Assembly (NCBI GenBank): GCA_900546675.1
Contig: URDQ01000030.1
Span: forward strand, 1 to 21,087
From: an uncultured Porphyromonas sp.
GTDB taxonomy: Bacteria > Bacteroidota > Bacteroidia > Bacteroidales > Porphyromonadaceae
Direction: 5' to 3'
Length of the DNA: 21,087 nucleotides
Under the pieces are notes generated by a model. That model made no database searches and was not told where the DNA came from. It was given only the letters and a program-made list of their open reading frames with translations. Position numbers and translations under genes: made by a program. Numbering within the stretch: the stretch's first letter is position 1; each line of letters starts with the position of its first letter. Positions 7,099 through 15,262 of the stretch are shown here, piece by piece.

Positions 7099-8061
7099 AT
7101 GACACAGATAGCAAGATGGTTTACAGCACTCACCCTGATGCTACTCATAGCAGGGTGTGGCGTCGTGCCTATCACGGGGCGACAACAACTTAACCTCGTG
7201 TCAGACGCTGAGATCTCAGCGGCTAGTGCACAGCAGTATAATCAGTTCATTCGCAAGGCGAATGTGGACAATCGATCGCCCCAAGGACAGCAGACGCTCC
7301 GTGTGGCGAAGCGCATAGCGCAGGCTACGGACAACTATCTGCGCAACAACGGCTACGACCAGATAGCGCAGGCGACACAGTGGGAGTTTAACTTCGTCCG
7401 TGATCGTCAGGTCAACGCTTTCTGTATGCCTGGTGGCAAGATCGTCGTTTACAGTGGATTGCTCCAAGCAACGCGTCCTACTGACGATGAGTTGGCAGCG
7501 GTCATAGCACACGAGGTGTCTCACGCTGTGGCTAAGCACGCCAATGAGCGTATCAGCCGAGAGATGCTTACACAGTTAGGCGGACAGGTCTTGACAGGGA
7601 TGGTCGGCTCGAAGAGTGCAGCGCTCGGAGGCATCCTGCAGCAGGTTTATCCGATTGGTTCGCAACTCTTGGTCTCGCTTCCTTATGGTCGCAAGCAGGA
7701 GTACGAGGCGGACAAGATTGGTATGGTCTTTATGGCTATGGCGGGCTACGATCCTGCAGCTGCTGTGACGCTTTGGCAGAAAATGGCACAGCAGGGACAG
7801 AAGACCCCCGAGTTCCTCAGTACGCACCCGAGTGATCAAAACCGCATCCGAGCCATTCAGGAGTTCCTCCCCGAGGCGCGTCAATACTATCGTGGCCCAG
7901 GCGTTATGTCGCAAGGACCTAAGCGCTCGATTCAGTCGCTGGACAAGAGTCTGCGCCAAGAGCGTCGCCAATCCTCTAGTCAATTGAGAGATAGTGGCAG
8001 CTCTTCGTCTGCTAAGCAGCAAGAGGGAGGTGGCTTTCACTACGAGCCTGTCAGTCGCTAG
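7099..8061 (+). CDS. M48 family metallopeptidase lipoprotein
   Basis: This 320-residue protein is a zinc metalloprotease of the M48 family (LoiP/BepA/Oma1-like), probably working on misfolded envelope proteins from the periplasmic side of a membrane. A lipoprotein signal ends LLIAGC with Cys20 as the acylated residue. The HExxH zinc motif is HEVSH at 138-142, and the third ligand is expected in EYEAD at 201-205, followed by the usual IGMVFMAMAGYDP. NAFCMPGGKIVVYSGLL, before the active site, is also typical. After about residue 265 the chain becomes rich in Ser, Gln and Arg and looks disordered. It is the first gene of a closely spaced run; the next gene starts five bases after its stop. All catalytic residues are present, so activity is expected. 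The substrate is unknown. Confidence 0.9.
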   Translation: MTQIARWFTALTLMLLIAGCGVVPITGRQQLNLVSDAEISAASAQQYNQFIRKANVDNRSPQGQQTLRVAKRIAQATDNYLRNNGYDQIAQATQWEFNFVRDRQVNAFCMPGGKIVVYSGLLQATRPTDDELAAVIAHEVSHAVAKHANERISREMLTQLGGQVLTGMVGSKSAALGGILQQVYPIGSQLLVSLPYGRKQEYEADKIGMVFMAMAGYDPAAAVTLWQKMAQQGQKTPEFLSTHPSDQNRIRAIQEFLPEARQYYRGPGVMSQGPKRSIQSLDKSLRQERRQSSSQLRDSGSSSSAKQQEGGGFHYEPVSR

Positions 8062-8066
8062 CGATT

Positions 8067-8609
8067 ATGTGGGAGCGAGGCTTTGTCCACTACTATTATG
8101 GTACGGGCAAGGGGAAGAGTACCGCAGCTATGGGGCTGGCGATGCGCACGCTTGGTCATAGCGGGCGGGTCTACATTGGGCAGTTTATCAAGACGATGCG
8201 CTATGGTGATGTACTCTTTCTAGAGCAGCATACGAAGCCGGAGGAGTGTACCATCGAGCTGTACGGCTCGATGTATGGCGGTACGGGCTGTCTGATCGAT
8301 CACAGGGCGAGTGCTGAGGATGTGCAGGCAGCCGAGCTGGGACTGGCACGAGCTGTCGAGCAGATGTGCTCGGGAGTGTTCGATTTAGTCATTTGGGACG
8401 AAGTCTCTATGGCTGTCGGCTTGGGATTGCTCAGAGTAGAAGACCTCATCGATGCCATAAAGCAGCGCCCCGATGAGTGCGAACTGGTTCTCACGGGACG
8501 ACAATACTGTGAGGAATTGCTCCCACATTGCCAGCTTGTCACTAACTTTGCAGAGGTCAAGCATTATTACCACGACGGAGTCTTATCGCGTCCTGGGATC
8601 GAGCATTGA
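8067..8609 (+). CDS. cobO: Cob(I)yrinic acid a,c-diamide adenosyltransferase (CobA/CobO/BtuR family)
   Basis: This 180-residue cytoplasmic enzyme transfers the adenosyl group of ATP to the cobalt of a reduced corrinoid, giving the adenosylcobalamin form of B12. The P-loop is GTGKGKST at 12-19, preceded by VHYYYG. VIWDEVSMAVGLGLL follows near 108-122, then ELVLTGR, and the family's closing segment is KHYYHDGVLSRPGIE near the end. Length and motifs fit the CobA type rather than the unrelated PduO or EutT types. It starts five bases after the M48 gene and 21 bases before the cyclase gene. No other corrinoid synthesis gene is in the window, so it probably serves salvage of imported corrinoids. 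The symbol cobO (also btuR or cobA) is assigned by family. Confidence 0.9.
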   Translation: MWERGFVHYYYGTGKGKSTAAMGLAMRTLGHSGRVYIGQFIKTMRYGDVLFLEQHTKPEECTIELYGSMYGGTGCLIDHRASAEDVQAAELGLARAVEQMCSGVFDLVIWDEVSMAVGLGLLRVEDLIDAIKQRPDECELVLTGRQYCEELLPHCQLVTNFAEVKHYYHDGVLSRPGIEH

Positions 8610-8630
8610 CCCACTTAGCTTTTAACTCTT

Positions 8631-9623
8631 ATGATACGTATCTCACAATACATTTTACCGCTTATCTTCGGCTTCTTGCTATTCTCCTGCAATAAGAATC
8701 AGCAAAGCCAGCAGGTGGCTCAGGAGGAGCCAGAGACCCCTCGTGTGGCTACTCCCTTTGAGGCGGATAGTGCGTATAACTTTGTGGCCAAGCAGGTCGC
8801 CTTCGGACCTCGTATCCCAGGCTCCTCGGGGCATACCGCTTGTCTCGCTTGGATGAAAGAGCGACTAACGCAGTATGGTGCGACGGTCGTGGAGCAGAGC
8901 TTCGAGGCGACAGCGTATGACGGCACGAAGCTCCCGCTGACCAATCTGATTGCTTCGTACAATCCCGCAGCCTCCCAGCGTATCCTCCTTATGGCGCACT
9001 GGGACACACGCCCCTGGGCGGACAAAGATCCTAACGCTACCAACCACACGCAGCCGATCCTCGGTGCAGACGACGGAGGCAGTGGTGTAGGCGTCCTACT
9101 TGAGGTGGCTCGGCTGCTGGGTAGTGTTGCACCGCCTCAGACGATCGGCGTGGACATCGTGCTTTTCGACGGAGAGGACTATGGAGCTTACTCCGACGAG
9201 GAGAGCTGGTGCCTAGGCTCGACCCACTGGAGCAAGAATCCGCACGTGACTGACTACCAAGCGATGGGCGGTATCCTGCTAGATATGGTAGGCGGGCGTG
9301 ATGCGACCTTCTACTGGGAGTACTTCTCTAAGAGCTACGCCCCGCAGCTACTTACGAAGGTGTGGAGCAAAGCGGCCGAGCTAGGCTACGGTTCTTATTT
9401 CCACCAAGCTGACGGTGGGGGATTGACCGACGATCATGTGCCTGTCATTCGCAATCTTGGCATCCCCTGCATTGACATTGTCAATTACGATCCACGCAGC
9501 GAAGAGGGCTTTGCACCCTATTGGCACACACTACAAGATAATATGAGCAACATCTCGGCAGAGACGCTAGGAGCTGTCGGACATACCGTTATGGCCGTGC
9601 TCAAAGACCTAGATGCTCACTGA
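8631..9623 (+). CDS. Type II glutaminyl-peptide cyclotransferase, M28-fold lipoprotein (PgQC-like)
   Basis: This 330-residue lipoprotein has the M28 peptidase fold and closely resembles the glutaminyl cyclase of P. gingivalis, which converts N-terminal glutamine of exported proteins to pyroglutamate. A lipoprotein signal ends LLFSC (Cys20). Probable zinc ligands are in GADDGG (Asp147/148), DGEDYG (Glu182) and YWHTLQDN (His299). HWDTRPWAD at 123-131 and the DGGGLTDDHVPV segment are also typical of the mammalian-like QC group. Many Bacteroidota exported proteins begin with Gln after signal peptidase I cleavage, and several in this window would do so (for example after SAQ or KAQ contexts). This gives the enzyme local substrates in principle. 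The alternative is an M28 aminopeptidase, but the single-zinc ligand pattern favours a cyclase. Confidence 0.85.
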   Translation: MIRISQYILPLIFGFLLFSCNKNQQSQQVAQEEPETPRVATPFEADSAYNFVAKQVAFGPRIPGSSGHTACLAWMKERLTQYGATVVEQSFEATAYDGTKLPLTNLIASYNPAASQRILLMAHWDTRPWADKDPNATNHTQPILGADDGGSGVGVLLEVARLLGSVAPPQTIGVDIVLFDGEDYGAYSDEESWCLGSTHWSKNPHVTDYQAMGGILLDMVGGRDATFYWEYFSKSYAPQLLTKVWSKAAELGYGSYFHQADGGGLTDDHVPVIRNLGIPCIDIVNYDPRSEEGFAPYWHTLQDNMSNISAETLGAVGHTVMAVLKDLDAH

Positions 9624-9639
9624 TTAGCTTTACCAACTT

Positions 9640-10059
9640 ATGACTATAGACGAACGACAAGAGGAACTCATCTCACAGTTTGAACTGGTAGATGACTGGA
9701 TGGATCGCTACCAAATGATCATCGACCTGGGCGACCAGCTGGAGCCTGTCGATGATACGGAGCATACGAGCGAAAACCTCATCGACGGCTGTCAGAGCCG
9801 AGTGTGGATCATCATCTCTCCTCAGGAGGATGGTACACTACACCTCAAGGCCGACAGCGATGCGCTCATCACCAAGGGCATTGCCGCTATGCTCCTCTAC
9901 TGCTACAACGACCAGCCTGCGCAGGCTATCGTAGAGACACCCCTCTACTTCATTGACCGACTGGGACTCCAGTCACACCTCTCACCGACACGGAGCAACG
10001 GGCTTCAGTCGATGTACGAGACCATCAGACGACGTGCTCAGGAGTTTCTGAGCCACTAA
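9640..10059 (+). CDS. sufE: SufE-like sulfur acceptor for Fe-S cluster assembly
   Basis: This 139-residue cytoplasmic protein is a SufE family member. SufE accepts persulfide sulfur from the cysteine desulfurase SufS and passes it to the SufBCD scaffold. The active cysteine is Cys51 in DGCQSRVW. The N-terminal helical region (RQEELISQFELVDDWMDRY) and the closing LSPTRSNGLQSMYETIRRRA are typical. Length is normal. It lies 16 bases after the cyclase gene and 10 before the DUF2156 gene, with no suf genes next to it. Separation from sufBCDS suggests it is expressed here simply as part of a housekeeping operon. Confidence 0.93.
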   Translation: MTIDERQEELISQFELVDDWMDRYQMIIDLGDQLEPVDDTEHTSENLIDGCQSRVWIIISPQEDGTLHLKADSDALITKGIAAMLLYCYNDQPAQAIVETPLYFIDRLGLQSHLSPTRSNGLQSMYETIRRRAQEFLSH

Positions 10060-10069
10060 GAGATAGATT

Positions 10070-11011
10070 ATGACTCCTTTTAGACAGATTGATGTAGCCG
10101 ACCGCTCCACAGTCTTTCCTTATATATATTATGGTGCAGAGCCGATCTGCGATATCTCCTTTGCCAATCTTTATGGCTGGGCGGTACAGTATGAGACCTC
10201 GTGGGCTATCGGAGGCACGCAGACACTAGTCATCCGCTTTCGATCACCACGGCGAGACCACCCTGTCTACCTCTGCCCCTTCTGTCGTGACGACAACTCG
10301 TGGACGACGACCATCAAGGAACTTATGGAAATCTCCGAGCGGGAAGCTTATCCACTCGTCTTCATGGGCGTGACTTCGAGTTGCAAAGAGCGACTGGAGA
10401 AGCTCTTCCCTGATGAGTTCGTCCATATCCAGGACGATGACTACATAGACTACGTCTATCTCAGAGAGAAGCTCGCACGGCTCAACGGAAAGAAGCTCCA
10501 GTCGAAGCGCAATCACATCAACCGCTTCGAAGCTACCTACCCCGACTACCGCTATCTCCCCATTACCACAGACGATCTAGAGCGTGTGGCACACTTTGCC
10601 GATGAGTGGCTGGCGCATGCCGAGGCGACGGGCGATCCCGACCCCAGTCTGCGTATGGAGCGAAAGGTCATACAGCGCCTCCTCGACAACTACGAGGCGC
10701 TAGAAATGCGTGGCGGTATGATCGAGATCGGTGGCGAGATCGTTGCTTTTACCCTTGGCTCACCCATTACGGAGGACACCTTCGACGTGCATATTGAGAA
10801 GGCGCGTACCGACATCGACGGAGCCTATACGATCATCAATCGTGAGTTCGCACGCAGCATCCCTGAGCAGTACACCTATGTCAATAGGGAGGAAGATCTC
10901 GGGCTGCCTGGCTTGCGTAAGGCAAAAGAGTCTTACCGTCCTGAGGTACGTCTCGTGAAGCACACCTGTGTATGGCGTCGCCCTGAGTGGGCTGGTGAGT
11001 TGGAGGCCTAA
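10070..11011 (+). CDS. DUF2156 protein (phosphatidylglycerol lysyltransferase C-terminal-like)
   Basis: This 313-residue protein matches the DUF2156 family, which has a GNAT-like fold related to the catalytic domain of MprF-type aminoacyl-phosphatidylglycerol synthases. No membrane segments are present, unlike full MprF. Visible landmarks are DYIDYVYLREKLARL near 124-138, the basic GKKLQSKRNHINRF at 140-153, and IGGEIVAFTLGSPI near 222-235. NREEDLGLPGLRKAKESYRP near the C-terminus is typical of the family. It may transfer an aminoacyl group to a lipid or peptide, but the substrate is unknown and I do not infer one. It is followed after two bases by a GNAT gene, so the two are almost certainly translated from one mRNA and may act together. 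Confidence 0.8.
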   Translation: MTPFRQIDVADRSTVFPYIYYGAEPICDISFANLYGWAVQYETSWAIGGTQTLVIRFRSPRRDHPVYLCPFCRDDNSWTTTIKELMEISEREAYPLVFMGVTSSCKERLEKLFPDEFVHIQDDDYIDYVYLREKLARLNGKKLQSKRNHINRFEATYPDYRYLPITTDDLERVAHFADEWLAHAEATGDPDPSLRMERKVIQRLLDNYEALEMRGGMIEIGGEIVAFTLGSPITEDTFDVHIEKARTDIDGAYTIINREFARSIPEQYTYVNREEDLGLPGLRKAKESYRPEVRLVKHTCVWRRPEWAGELEA

Positions 11012-11013
11012 GT

Positions 11014-12000
11014 ATGAGACTAAAGGCTGAGCAGCAACGACTCTACGAAGAAATCTGGCGCACCACCTTTGGGGATAGCGATGACTTCATCGCACTCTAT
11101 AGTCGCACCACCTTTGACCCACGTCGCACCCATCTGCTCACCGCTCTAGACCAGAGCCGTGCACTCAGTCATGTGCAGTACCTCCCTTATCTGATGCGTT
11201 ACCGTGACCAGTGGTGGCGCACTGGCTACATATCGGGAGCAGCTACCGATAGTGACCAGCGAGGCAAAGGACTCGTACAGCTCCTTATGCGAGCGAGCCA
11301 CCAGCAGATGTGGCGGGAGGATTGTCTCTGTGCCTTCCTCATACCTGCCGAGGAGTGGCTCTACCAGTTCTATCGCAAGATGGGCTACGCCACGCTCTAT
11401 GGCAAGCGAAGCACGCCCGCATTGCAAGGGGAACCAACCGACCTGCCCTCTGGTGAAGCTTGGCAACACTATCATTATTGGCAAGCAACACTCGCCGAGC
11501 AACACCCTACGGTCGCACATAGTTATCATCAGTGGCGCACGCTCCTAGAGAGCTTAGCACTCGAGGGCGGTGGCATTGGCACAATCGGAGAAAAGACTTA
11601 CTATTATTATAGAGATGCCGAGGGAAAGTTGCAAAGCGTCCTCACTATCCCTCCAGCGAAAGAGCCTGCCGACGGCTCCTTTGACCTATCTGCTCCCTTT
11701 GGTATGCTGCGTCCACTGCGCATCGCTGCGCTACTGACGTGGGCTGCCGAGCAAGGCTTGCTAGAAGAGGATCAGCTCCTCCCCGCTGCGCTCTATCACG
11801 ATGAGCAGCGCATCGTCTTCGACCTACTCGATGAGCAGATCCCAACGAATAGCGGACGTTACTGCATCTTGCGCCAGCGTCGCCAGCTACTCTTCGCACC
11901 ACGTCCTATCGACCGGCTCATCAAGCCTTTCACACCCGATCAGCTCCTCGTTGCATTGCCTCCCCTCCAGCATACGTTGGTCTACGCTATGATGGAGTGA
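11014..12000 (+). CDS. GNAT family N-acetyltransferase (Eis-like N-terminal domain)
   Basis: This 328-residue protein has a GNAT acetyltransferase domain in its first 130 residues. The acetyl-CoA loop is visible as SDQRGKGLVQLLM at about 80-92, after the strand GYISGAATD. The FYRKMGYATLYGKR segment near 119-132 matches the end of the fold. The C-terminal 200 residues contain a weaker second region (EQRIVFDLLDEQIPTNSG, then RQLLFAPRPIDRLIKPFTPDQLLV) that suggests the SCP2-like tail found in Eis-type enzymes. The start is two bases after the DUF2156 stop. It is the last gene of the six-gene run and converges on the Ig-like lipoprotein. The acetyl acceptor cannot be read from sequence. Confidence 0.8.
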   Translation: MRLKAEQQRLYEEIWRTTFGDSDDFIALYSRTTFDPRRTHLLTALDQSRALSHVQYLPYLMRYRDQWWRTGYISGAATDSDQRGKGLVQLLMRASHQQMWREDCLCAFLIPAEEWLYQFYRKMGYATLYGKRSTPALQGEPTDLPSGEAWQHYHYWQATLAEQHPTVAHSYHQWRTLLESLALEGGGIGTIGEKTYYYYRDAEGKLQSVLTIPPAKEPADGSFDLSAPFGMLRPLRIAALLTWAAEQGLLEEDQLLPAALYHDEQRIVFDLLDEQIPTNSGRYCILRQRRQLLFAPRPIDRLIKPFTPDQLLVALPPLQHTLVYAMME

Positions 12001-12210
12001 CTTTGCTAATGCCTAGTGAATAGATGGTGCAAAGGTAACAAGAGAAACAAGAAAGATAGAACTCTAGTGCGCTCAACGTCTGCCTATAATCTGCAAACGT
12101 CTCAGCAAGCCCTAGAGAAGAGCCTTAACCCGGAGCAACAGAACAAAAAGTTCAAACCTATAGACCGCAAAGATGGCAGCTCTATACGAACGTCCGTATA
12201 GCTAGGCTCT
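12001..12210. other. Intergenic gap between convergent genes
   Basis: About 210 bases separate the GNAT stop from the end of the Ig-like lipoprotein gene. A 61-codon frame (12016-12201) crosses it, but its product is hydrophilic, low in complexity, and overlaps the terminator hairpin, so I do not call it a gene. A TACCTTTG match on the - strand at 12037-12030 has no -33 partner. Nothing else is recognised. Confidence 0.6.
12182..12201. terminator. Short hairpin between convergent operons
   Basis: CTATACG at 12182-12188 and CGTATAG at 12195-12201 form a seven-base-pair stem with a six-base loop, ten bases beyond the lipoprotein stop codon. The position fits a terminator for the - strand operon, but there is no T tract. 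Confidence 0.4.
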
Positions 12211-14631
12211 TTAGCGAGTAATCTTCTGAGCGCTATTTTGTAGCTGTCCCGCAGACTGTCGCACTATAGATGGGTTGGCCTGGGACGAATTGGTGCGGAG
12301 AGGTGAGCCACTCCCAGTGCCGAGGGGTTGCGTCTGAGGCTTACCCTGCTTGTCGTCTTGACCTTGCTCCTGCTCCTTGGGCGGAGCACCTATCTCAATC
12401 TCTTCGCCACGCTCTCGCGCCTGTCGCTCCTCCTCACGAGAGGGGAGTCCCATGATTTTACGCTCACGATCTGTCGGGTTCCAGCGCTTGCCGTACCGCT
12501 CCCGCATACGCTGAGCATACTCGACGTTGAGGTCTCGCTTTTCTGTTCCTGTGTTAGCACGATTGCCTTCTCCCTCCGCTTGCTTATCGCCTTCCAGCTC
12601 TTTGGGGCGTTGCTCAGCTAGGGGTGTACCATCGTATGCCCATATCTGCTCCGTGGCAAAGCGAGCCTGTACATTCACCGTCTGAGGTAGATAGCGCACA
12701 GGCTCAGGAGGAGTCGCGGGGTAGACGCCTCCATCCCAAGTTCCATTGCCATTAAGGTCCACATAGAGCTTGAGGAAGTAAGCGCCAGGAGCCAGCTCCG
12801 TAAAGGTCACTAAGCCCGCACTGTCGGGCTGAGCAGTCGCCAGTATCTCCTCCTTACTACTGAGTAGGTAGACGTAGAGCGGACTATCCGTAGGGTGCCC
12901 CGTGAGCGTGACAGCGAGAGAACCCAGCTCGGTCTCAGAGGCGATCTTGAGATCCTTCTCTACTGATGCACTGAAACCGCCATAGAGTCCCGTTATGGCA
13001 GCGGTATCTACCGTGAGTCGGTAAGTAGTGCCAGGCTCTTTGGCAAAGTCTACCAACCATCGGCAGCGTCGTATGCTGTCAGGTCGTAACTGGCAAGAGA
13101 TAGGTTGTGGCACCGAATCGACCAACTTAGCGAGCTGTACCAGTGTCGTGTCAATGCCTAGGATTGGCACATCGTAGCTAATCCAAAGGGAGTCACGGGT
13201 CGTCTCTTTGTTGATATTATCGAGCGAAAGAATCGTGACAGCTCTTAGGTCATTCTTTGGATCTGCTAGAGCCGTGGAGTCACCCGTCAGAGTAAGACTG
13301 TCGGTAGCTGGTTGAGGTGCTGCGATCTTCGGTTGCTTCCTTGGCTTAGCATTAGCATTAGCCTTTGCCTTAGCCTTTGCCTTGGCAGCTTGCGCTCTAG
13401 GAGCCTGTAGCGTCATCGTGTCGAGCTTATTGATTGGAGTACCTATCGAGTCAGTCGTAGGATAGGCAAAAGCCACCACCACGGAGTCTCTCGCTAGCGA
13501 ATCGTGAGGCGAGAGCCAGTAGACGAGACTCTTACGATCTGTCGAGAGATCAGGATAGTAGCTCGTAGCGGTCGTCAAGTAGTCTGGCGAGAGGATCGTA
13601 AGCTGTGGCAACGTATCAATAGGCTCTGTAAAGGTCGCCATAAGCGACATCGAGTCTCGTCTCGTAAGTCGCTCGAGACGGATAATATTCGTCTTCTGGC
13701 GTGTCAAGAGGAGCACTAGGTCGTTGGGAAGGTACACATAAGGCGAGACGCTGTCTGTCGCTGTCGTAGGATCTTCCTCCTTGGTGAGCAAACTATCTGC
13801 AGACGCTCCCAGAGAATTAGCTGCGCTGGGCAGTGAGTCAGGCTCATTCCCAAGCGAATCGACCATATTCCCAAGCGAGTCCACCTTTGTCTCCTTTGTC
13901 TCCTTGGCGGGAATAAGAGCCGAGCGGTGTACCACCTCGGTACGGAAGCTGTCGGGCGTGATCGCAAAGCTCTCATTCGGAGCGTTGTAGCTATAGCTAC
14001 GATCCATATCAACGAGTGCGATGGCGTAGTAAGCACTATCTCGTACATTTTGTAGGGTAAAGTACCCCTGGTCGTCCGTATAGGTCATACGAGTCATCGG
14101 CTGGTCTAGCGTGTCCGCAGGAAGTGGCGTAGCGTAGATACCCGCCAGGACACGAGGTACTGGCTGTAGCGTGTAGGCATCGAGTACCTGCCCCGCCACC
14201 TGCATCGTGTCTAGGTAGTCGCCCGTACTAAAGGCATAGACATACTGCTCGATGTAGTTACCCTCGTTGTAGTCCTTGATCGCACGATTGAAGTTAATCG
14301 TGTAGGTCGTGTTAGCAATGAGGCTATCTTGGTAAGTGATGATCAGCTGCTTCTGATTGACCAAAGCCTTCGGCGGAATGCGTTGTGGTGGCGAATAGAT
14401 TATCTTATCCTCGCCTCGCTCCAGCTGTATGTACTCATCGAAGGTGATACGCACACGATGCGTCGAGACATTCGTGCTACCCATCTCAGGCGTGCAACGC
14501 ACGACCCGAGGCGGGGTCATATCGTAAGGCCCACCCTCTGGCGAAGATTGCTTGGCACACCCTACAGCACCTAGTATTAGGAGCAGGAATGTGACTAAAA
14601 GCGTGGAGAGCTGCTGGTGCGAATGAGACAT
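12211..14631 (-). CDS. Large Ig-like (Big_5) domain lipoprotein
   Basis: This 806-residue lipoprotein has a signal ending GAVGC (Cys25), then the motif SPEGGPYDMTPPRVV that begins a SbsA-type Ig-like (Big_5) domain, covering about 38-140. VAGQVLDAYTLQPVPRVLAGIYA and YTDDQGYFTLQNVRD at about 145-205 suggest a carboxypeptidase-regulatory-like beta sandwich. Residues near 245-290 are rich in DSLGN-like repeats, and about 414-427 is a lysine/alanine tract (AKAKAKAKANANAK). A late beta region includes FTELAPGAYFLKLYVDLNGNGTWDGG. The last 120 residues are charged, low-complexity and probably disordered. Similar proteins occur widely in Bacteroidota without an assigned role. The gene begins 22 bases after the YciO-like gene, so it is likely the third gene of that operon. 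Confidence 0.8.
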   Translation of the reverse strand: MSHSHQQLSTLLVTFLLLILGAVGCAKQSSPEGGPYDMTPPRVVRCTPEMGSTNVSTHRVRITFDEYIQLERGEDKIIYSPPQRIPPKALVNQKQLIITYQDSLIANTTYTINFNRAIKDYNEGNYIEQYVYAFSTGDYLDTMQVAGQVLDAYTLQPVPRVLAGIYATPLPADTLDQPMTRMTYTDDQGYFTLQNVRDSAYYAIALVDMDRSYSYNAPNESFAITPDSFRTEVVHRSALIPAKETKETKVDSLGNMVDSLGNEPDSLPSAANSLGASADSLLTKEEDPTTATDSVSPYVYLPNDLVLLLTRQKTNIIRLERLTRRDSMSLMATFTEPIDTLPQLTILSPDYLTTATSYYPDLSTDRKSLVYWLSPHDSLARDSVVVAFAYPTTDSIGTPINKLDTMTLQAPRAQAAKAKAKAKANANAKPRKQPKIAAPQPATDSLTLTGDSTALADPKNDLRAVTILSLDNINKETTRDSLWISYDVPILGIDTTLVQLAKLVDSVPQPISCQLRPDSIRRCRWLVDFAKEPGTTYRLTVDTAAITGLYGGFSASVEKDLKIASETELGSLAVTLTGHPTDSPLYVYLLSSKEEILATAQPDSAGLVTFTELAPGAYFLKLYVDLNGNGTWDGGVYPATPPEPVRYLPQTVNVQARFATEQIWAYDGTPLAEQRPKELEGDKQAEGEGNRANTGTEKRDLNVEYAQRMRERYGKRWNPTDRERKIMGLPSREEERQARERGEEIEIGAPPKEQEQGQDDKQGKPQTQPLGTGSGSPLRTNSSQANPSIVRQSAGQLQNSAQKITR

Positions 14632-14653
14632 ATACGGTGGTGCCTATAGAGCT

Positions 14654-15256
14654 TTAGATAGTACTCTCACGAAGCAGTTGAGGTGTATCGCCCGTGCAGT
14701 CGATGATCGCACCATGACCGCCAGGAGCCACGCCCCCATCGATGATCAGATCTACCTGATGTCCATAGTACTCCTCGATGAGCTCAGGATCGGTCAGGTA
14801 GTTCGTGTCGTAGTCCTCTGGCAGGTCTGGCAGTGAACCCGTCAGTAGCGGAGCCTCCAGCTCCTCCAGTATGATACGCGTCACAGGATGCTTGCATAGT
14901 TGCACCCCCACCTCCTTACGTTGGCGAAAAGGTGCCGGTAGCGTCGTCGTCGGAGGCAATATATAGGTGGCTGGCTCGTACTCGCCCGACTTCATTAGGG
15001 CAAAAGTGTCATCCCCTAGCTTAGCATACTGAGCCACCTCGCCAAGGTCTTGGCACATGATCGCCAGTGTGTGACGCTTGCTGTCTACCCCTTTGATCTG
15101 GCACACCTGCTCCACGGCACGTTTCTTCAGTGCCGAGCAGCCAAGCGCATAGCCTACACCTGTAGGATAGATAATGACTCCGCCACTCTCCAGGCATTGG
15201 ACCACCTCACACACCACAGCGTAGTCGGGCGTATCAGCGTAGATCTTCGTTAGCAT
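14654..15256 (-). CDS. YciO/Sua5/YrdC family protein (threonylcarbamoyl-AMP synthase-like)
   Basis: This 200-residue protein belongs to the Sua5/YrdC/YciO family, whose best known members make threonylcarbamoyl-AMP for the t6A modification of tRNA. The hallmark is IIYPTGVGYALGC at 28-40. The sequence is closest in my reading to the YciO branch: YALGC, TLAIMCQDLGEVAQY, and LTDPELIEEYYGHQVDLIIDGG all parallel E. coli YciO. It lacks the extra C-terminal domain of Sua5. YciO is a weaker and less well understood enzyme than TsaC, so the exact role is uncertain unless this genome has no other TsaC. It starts six bases after the endonuclease IV stop, indicating co-transcription. Confidence 0.85.
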   Translation of the reverse strand: MLTKIYADTPDYAVVCEVVQCLESGGVIIYPTGVGYALGCSALKKRAVEQVCQIKGVDSKRHTLAIMCQDLGEVAQYAKLGDDTFALMKSGEYEPATYILPPTTTLPAPFRQRKEVGVQLCKHPVTRIILEELEAPLLTGSLPDLPEDYDTNYLTDPELIEEYYGHQVDLIIDGGVAPGGHGAIIDCTGDTPQLLRESTI

Positions 15257-15262
15257 AGTGTA

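Noticed and set aside
12030..12037. Antisense promoter on the - strand (TACCTTTG)
   Set aside because: No TTG lies at 19-21 bases upstream on that strand; only the -7 match is present, which can occur by chance.
12016..12201. 61-codon frame between convergent genes
   Set aside because: The product is hydrophilic and low in complexity, has no promoter, and overlaps the terminator hairpin at 12182-12201.
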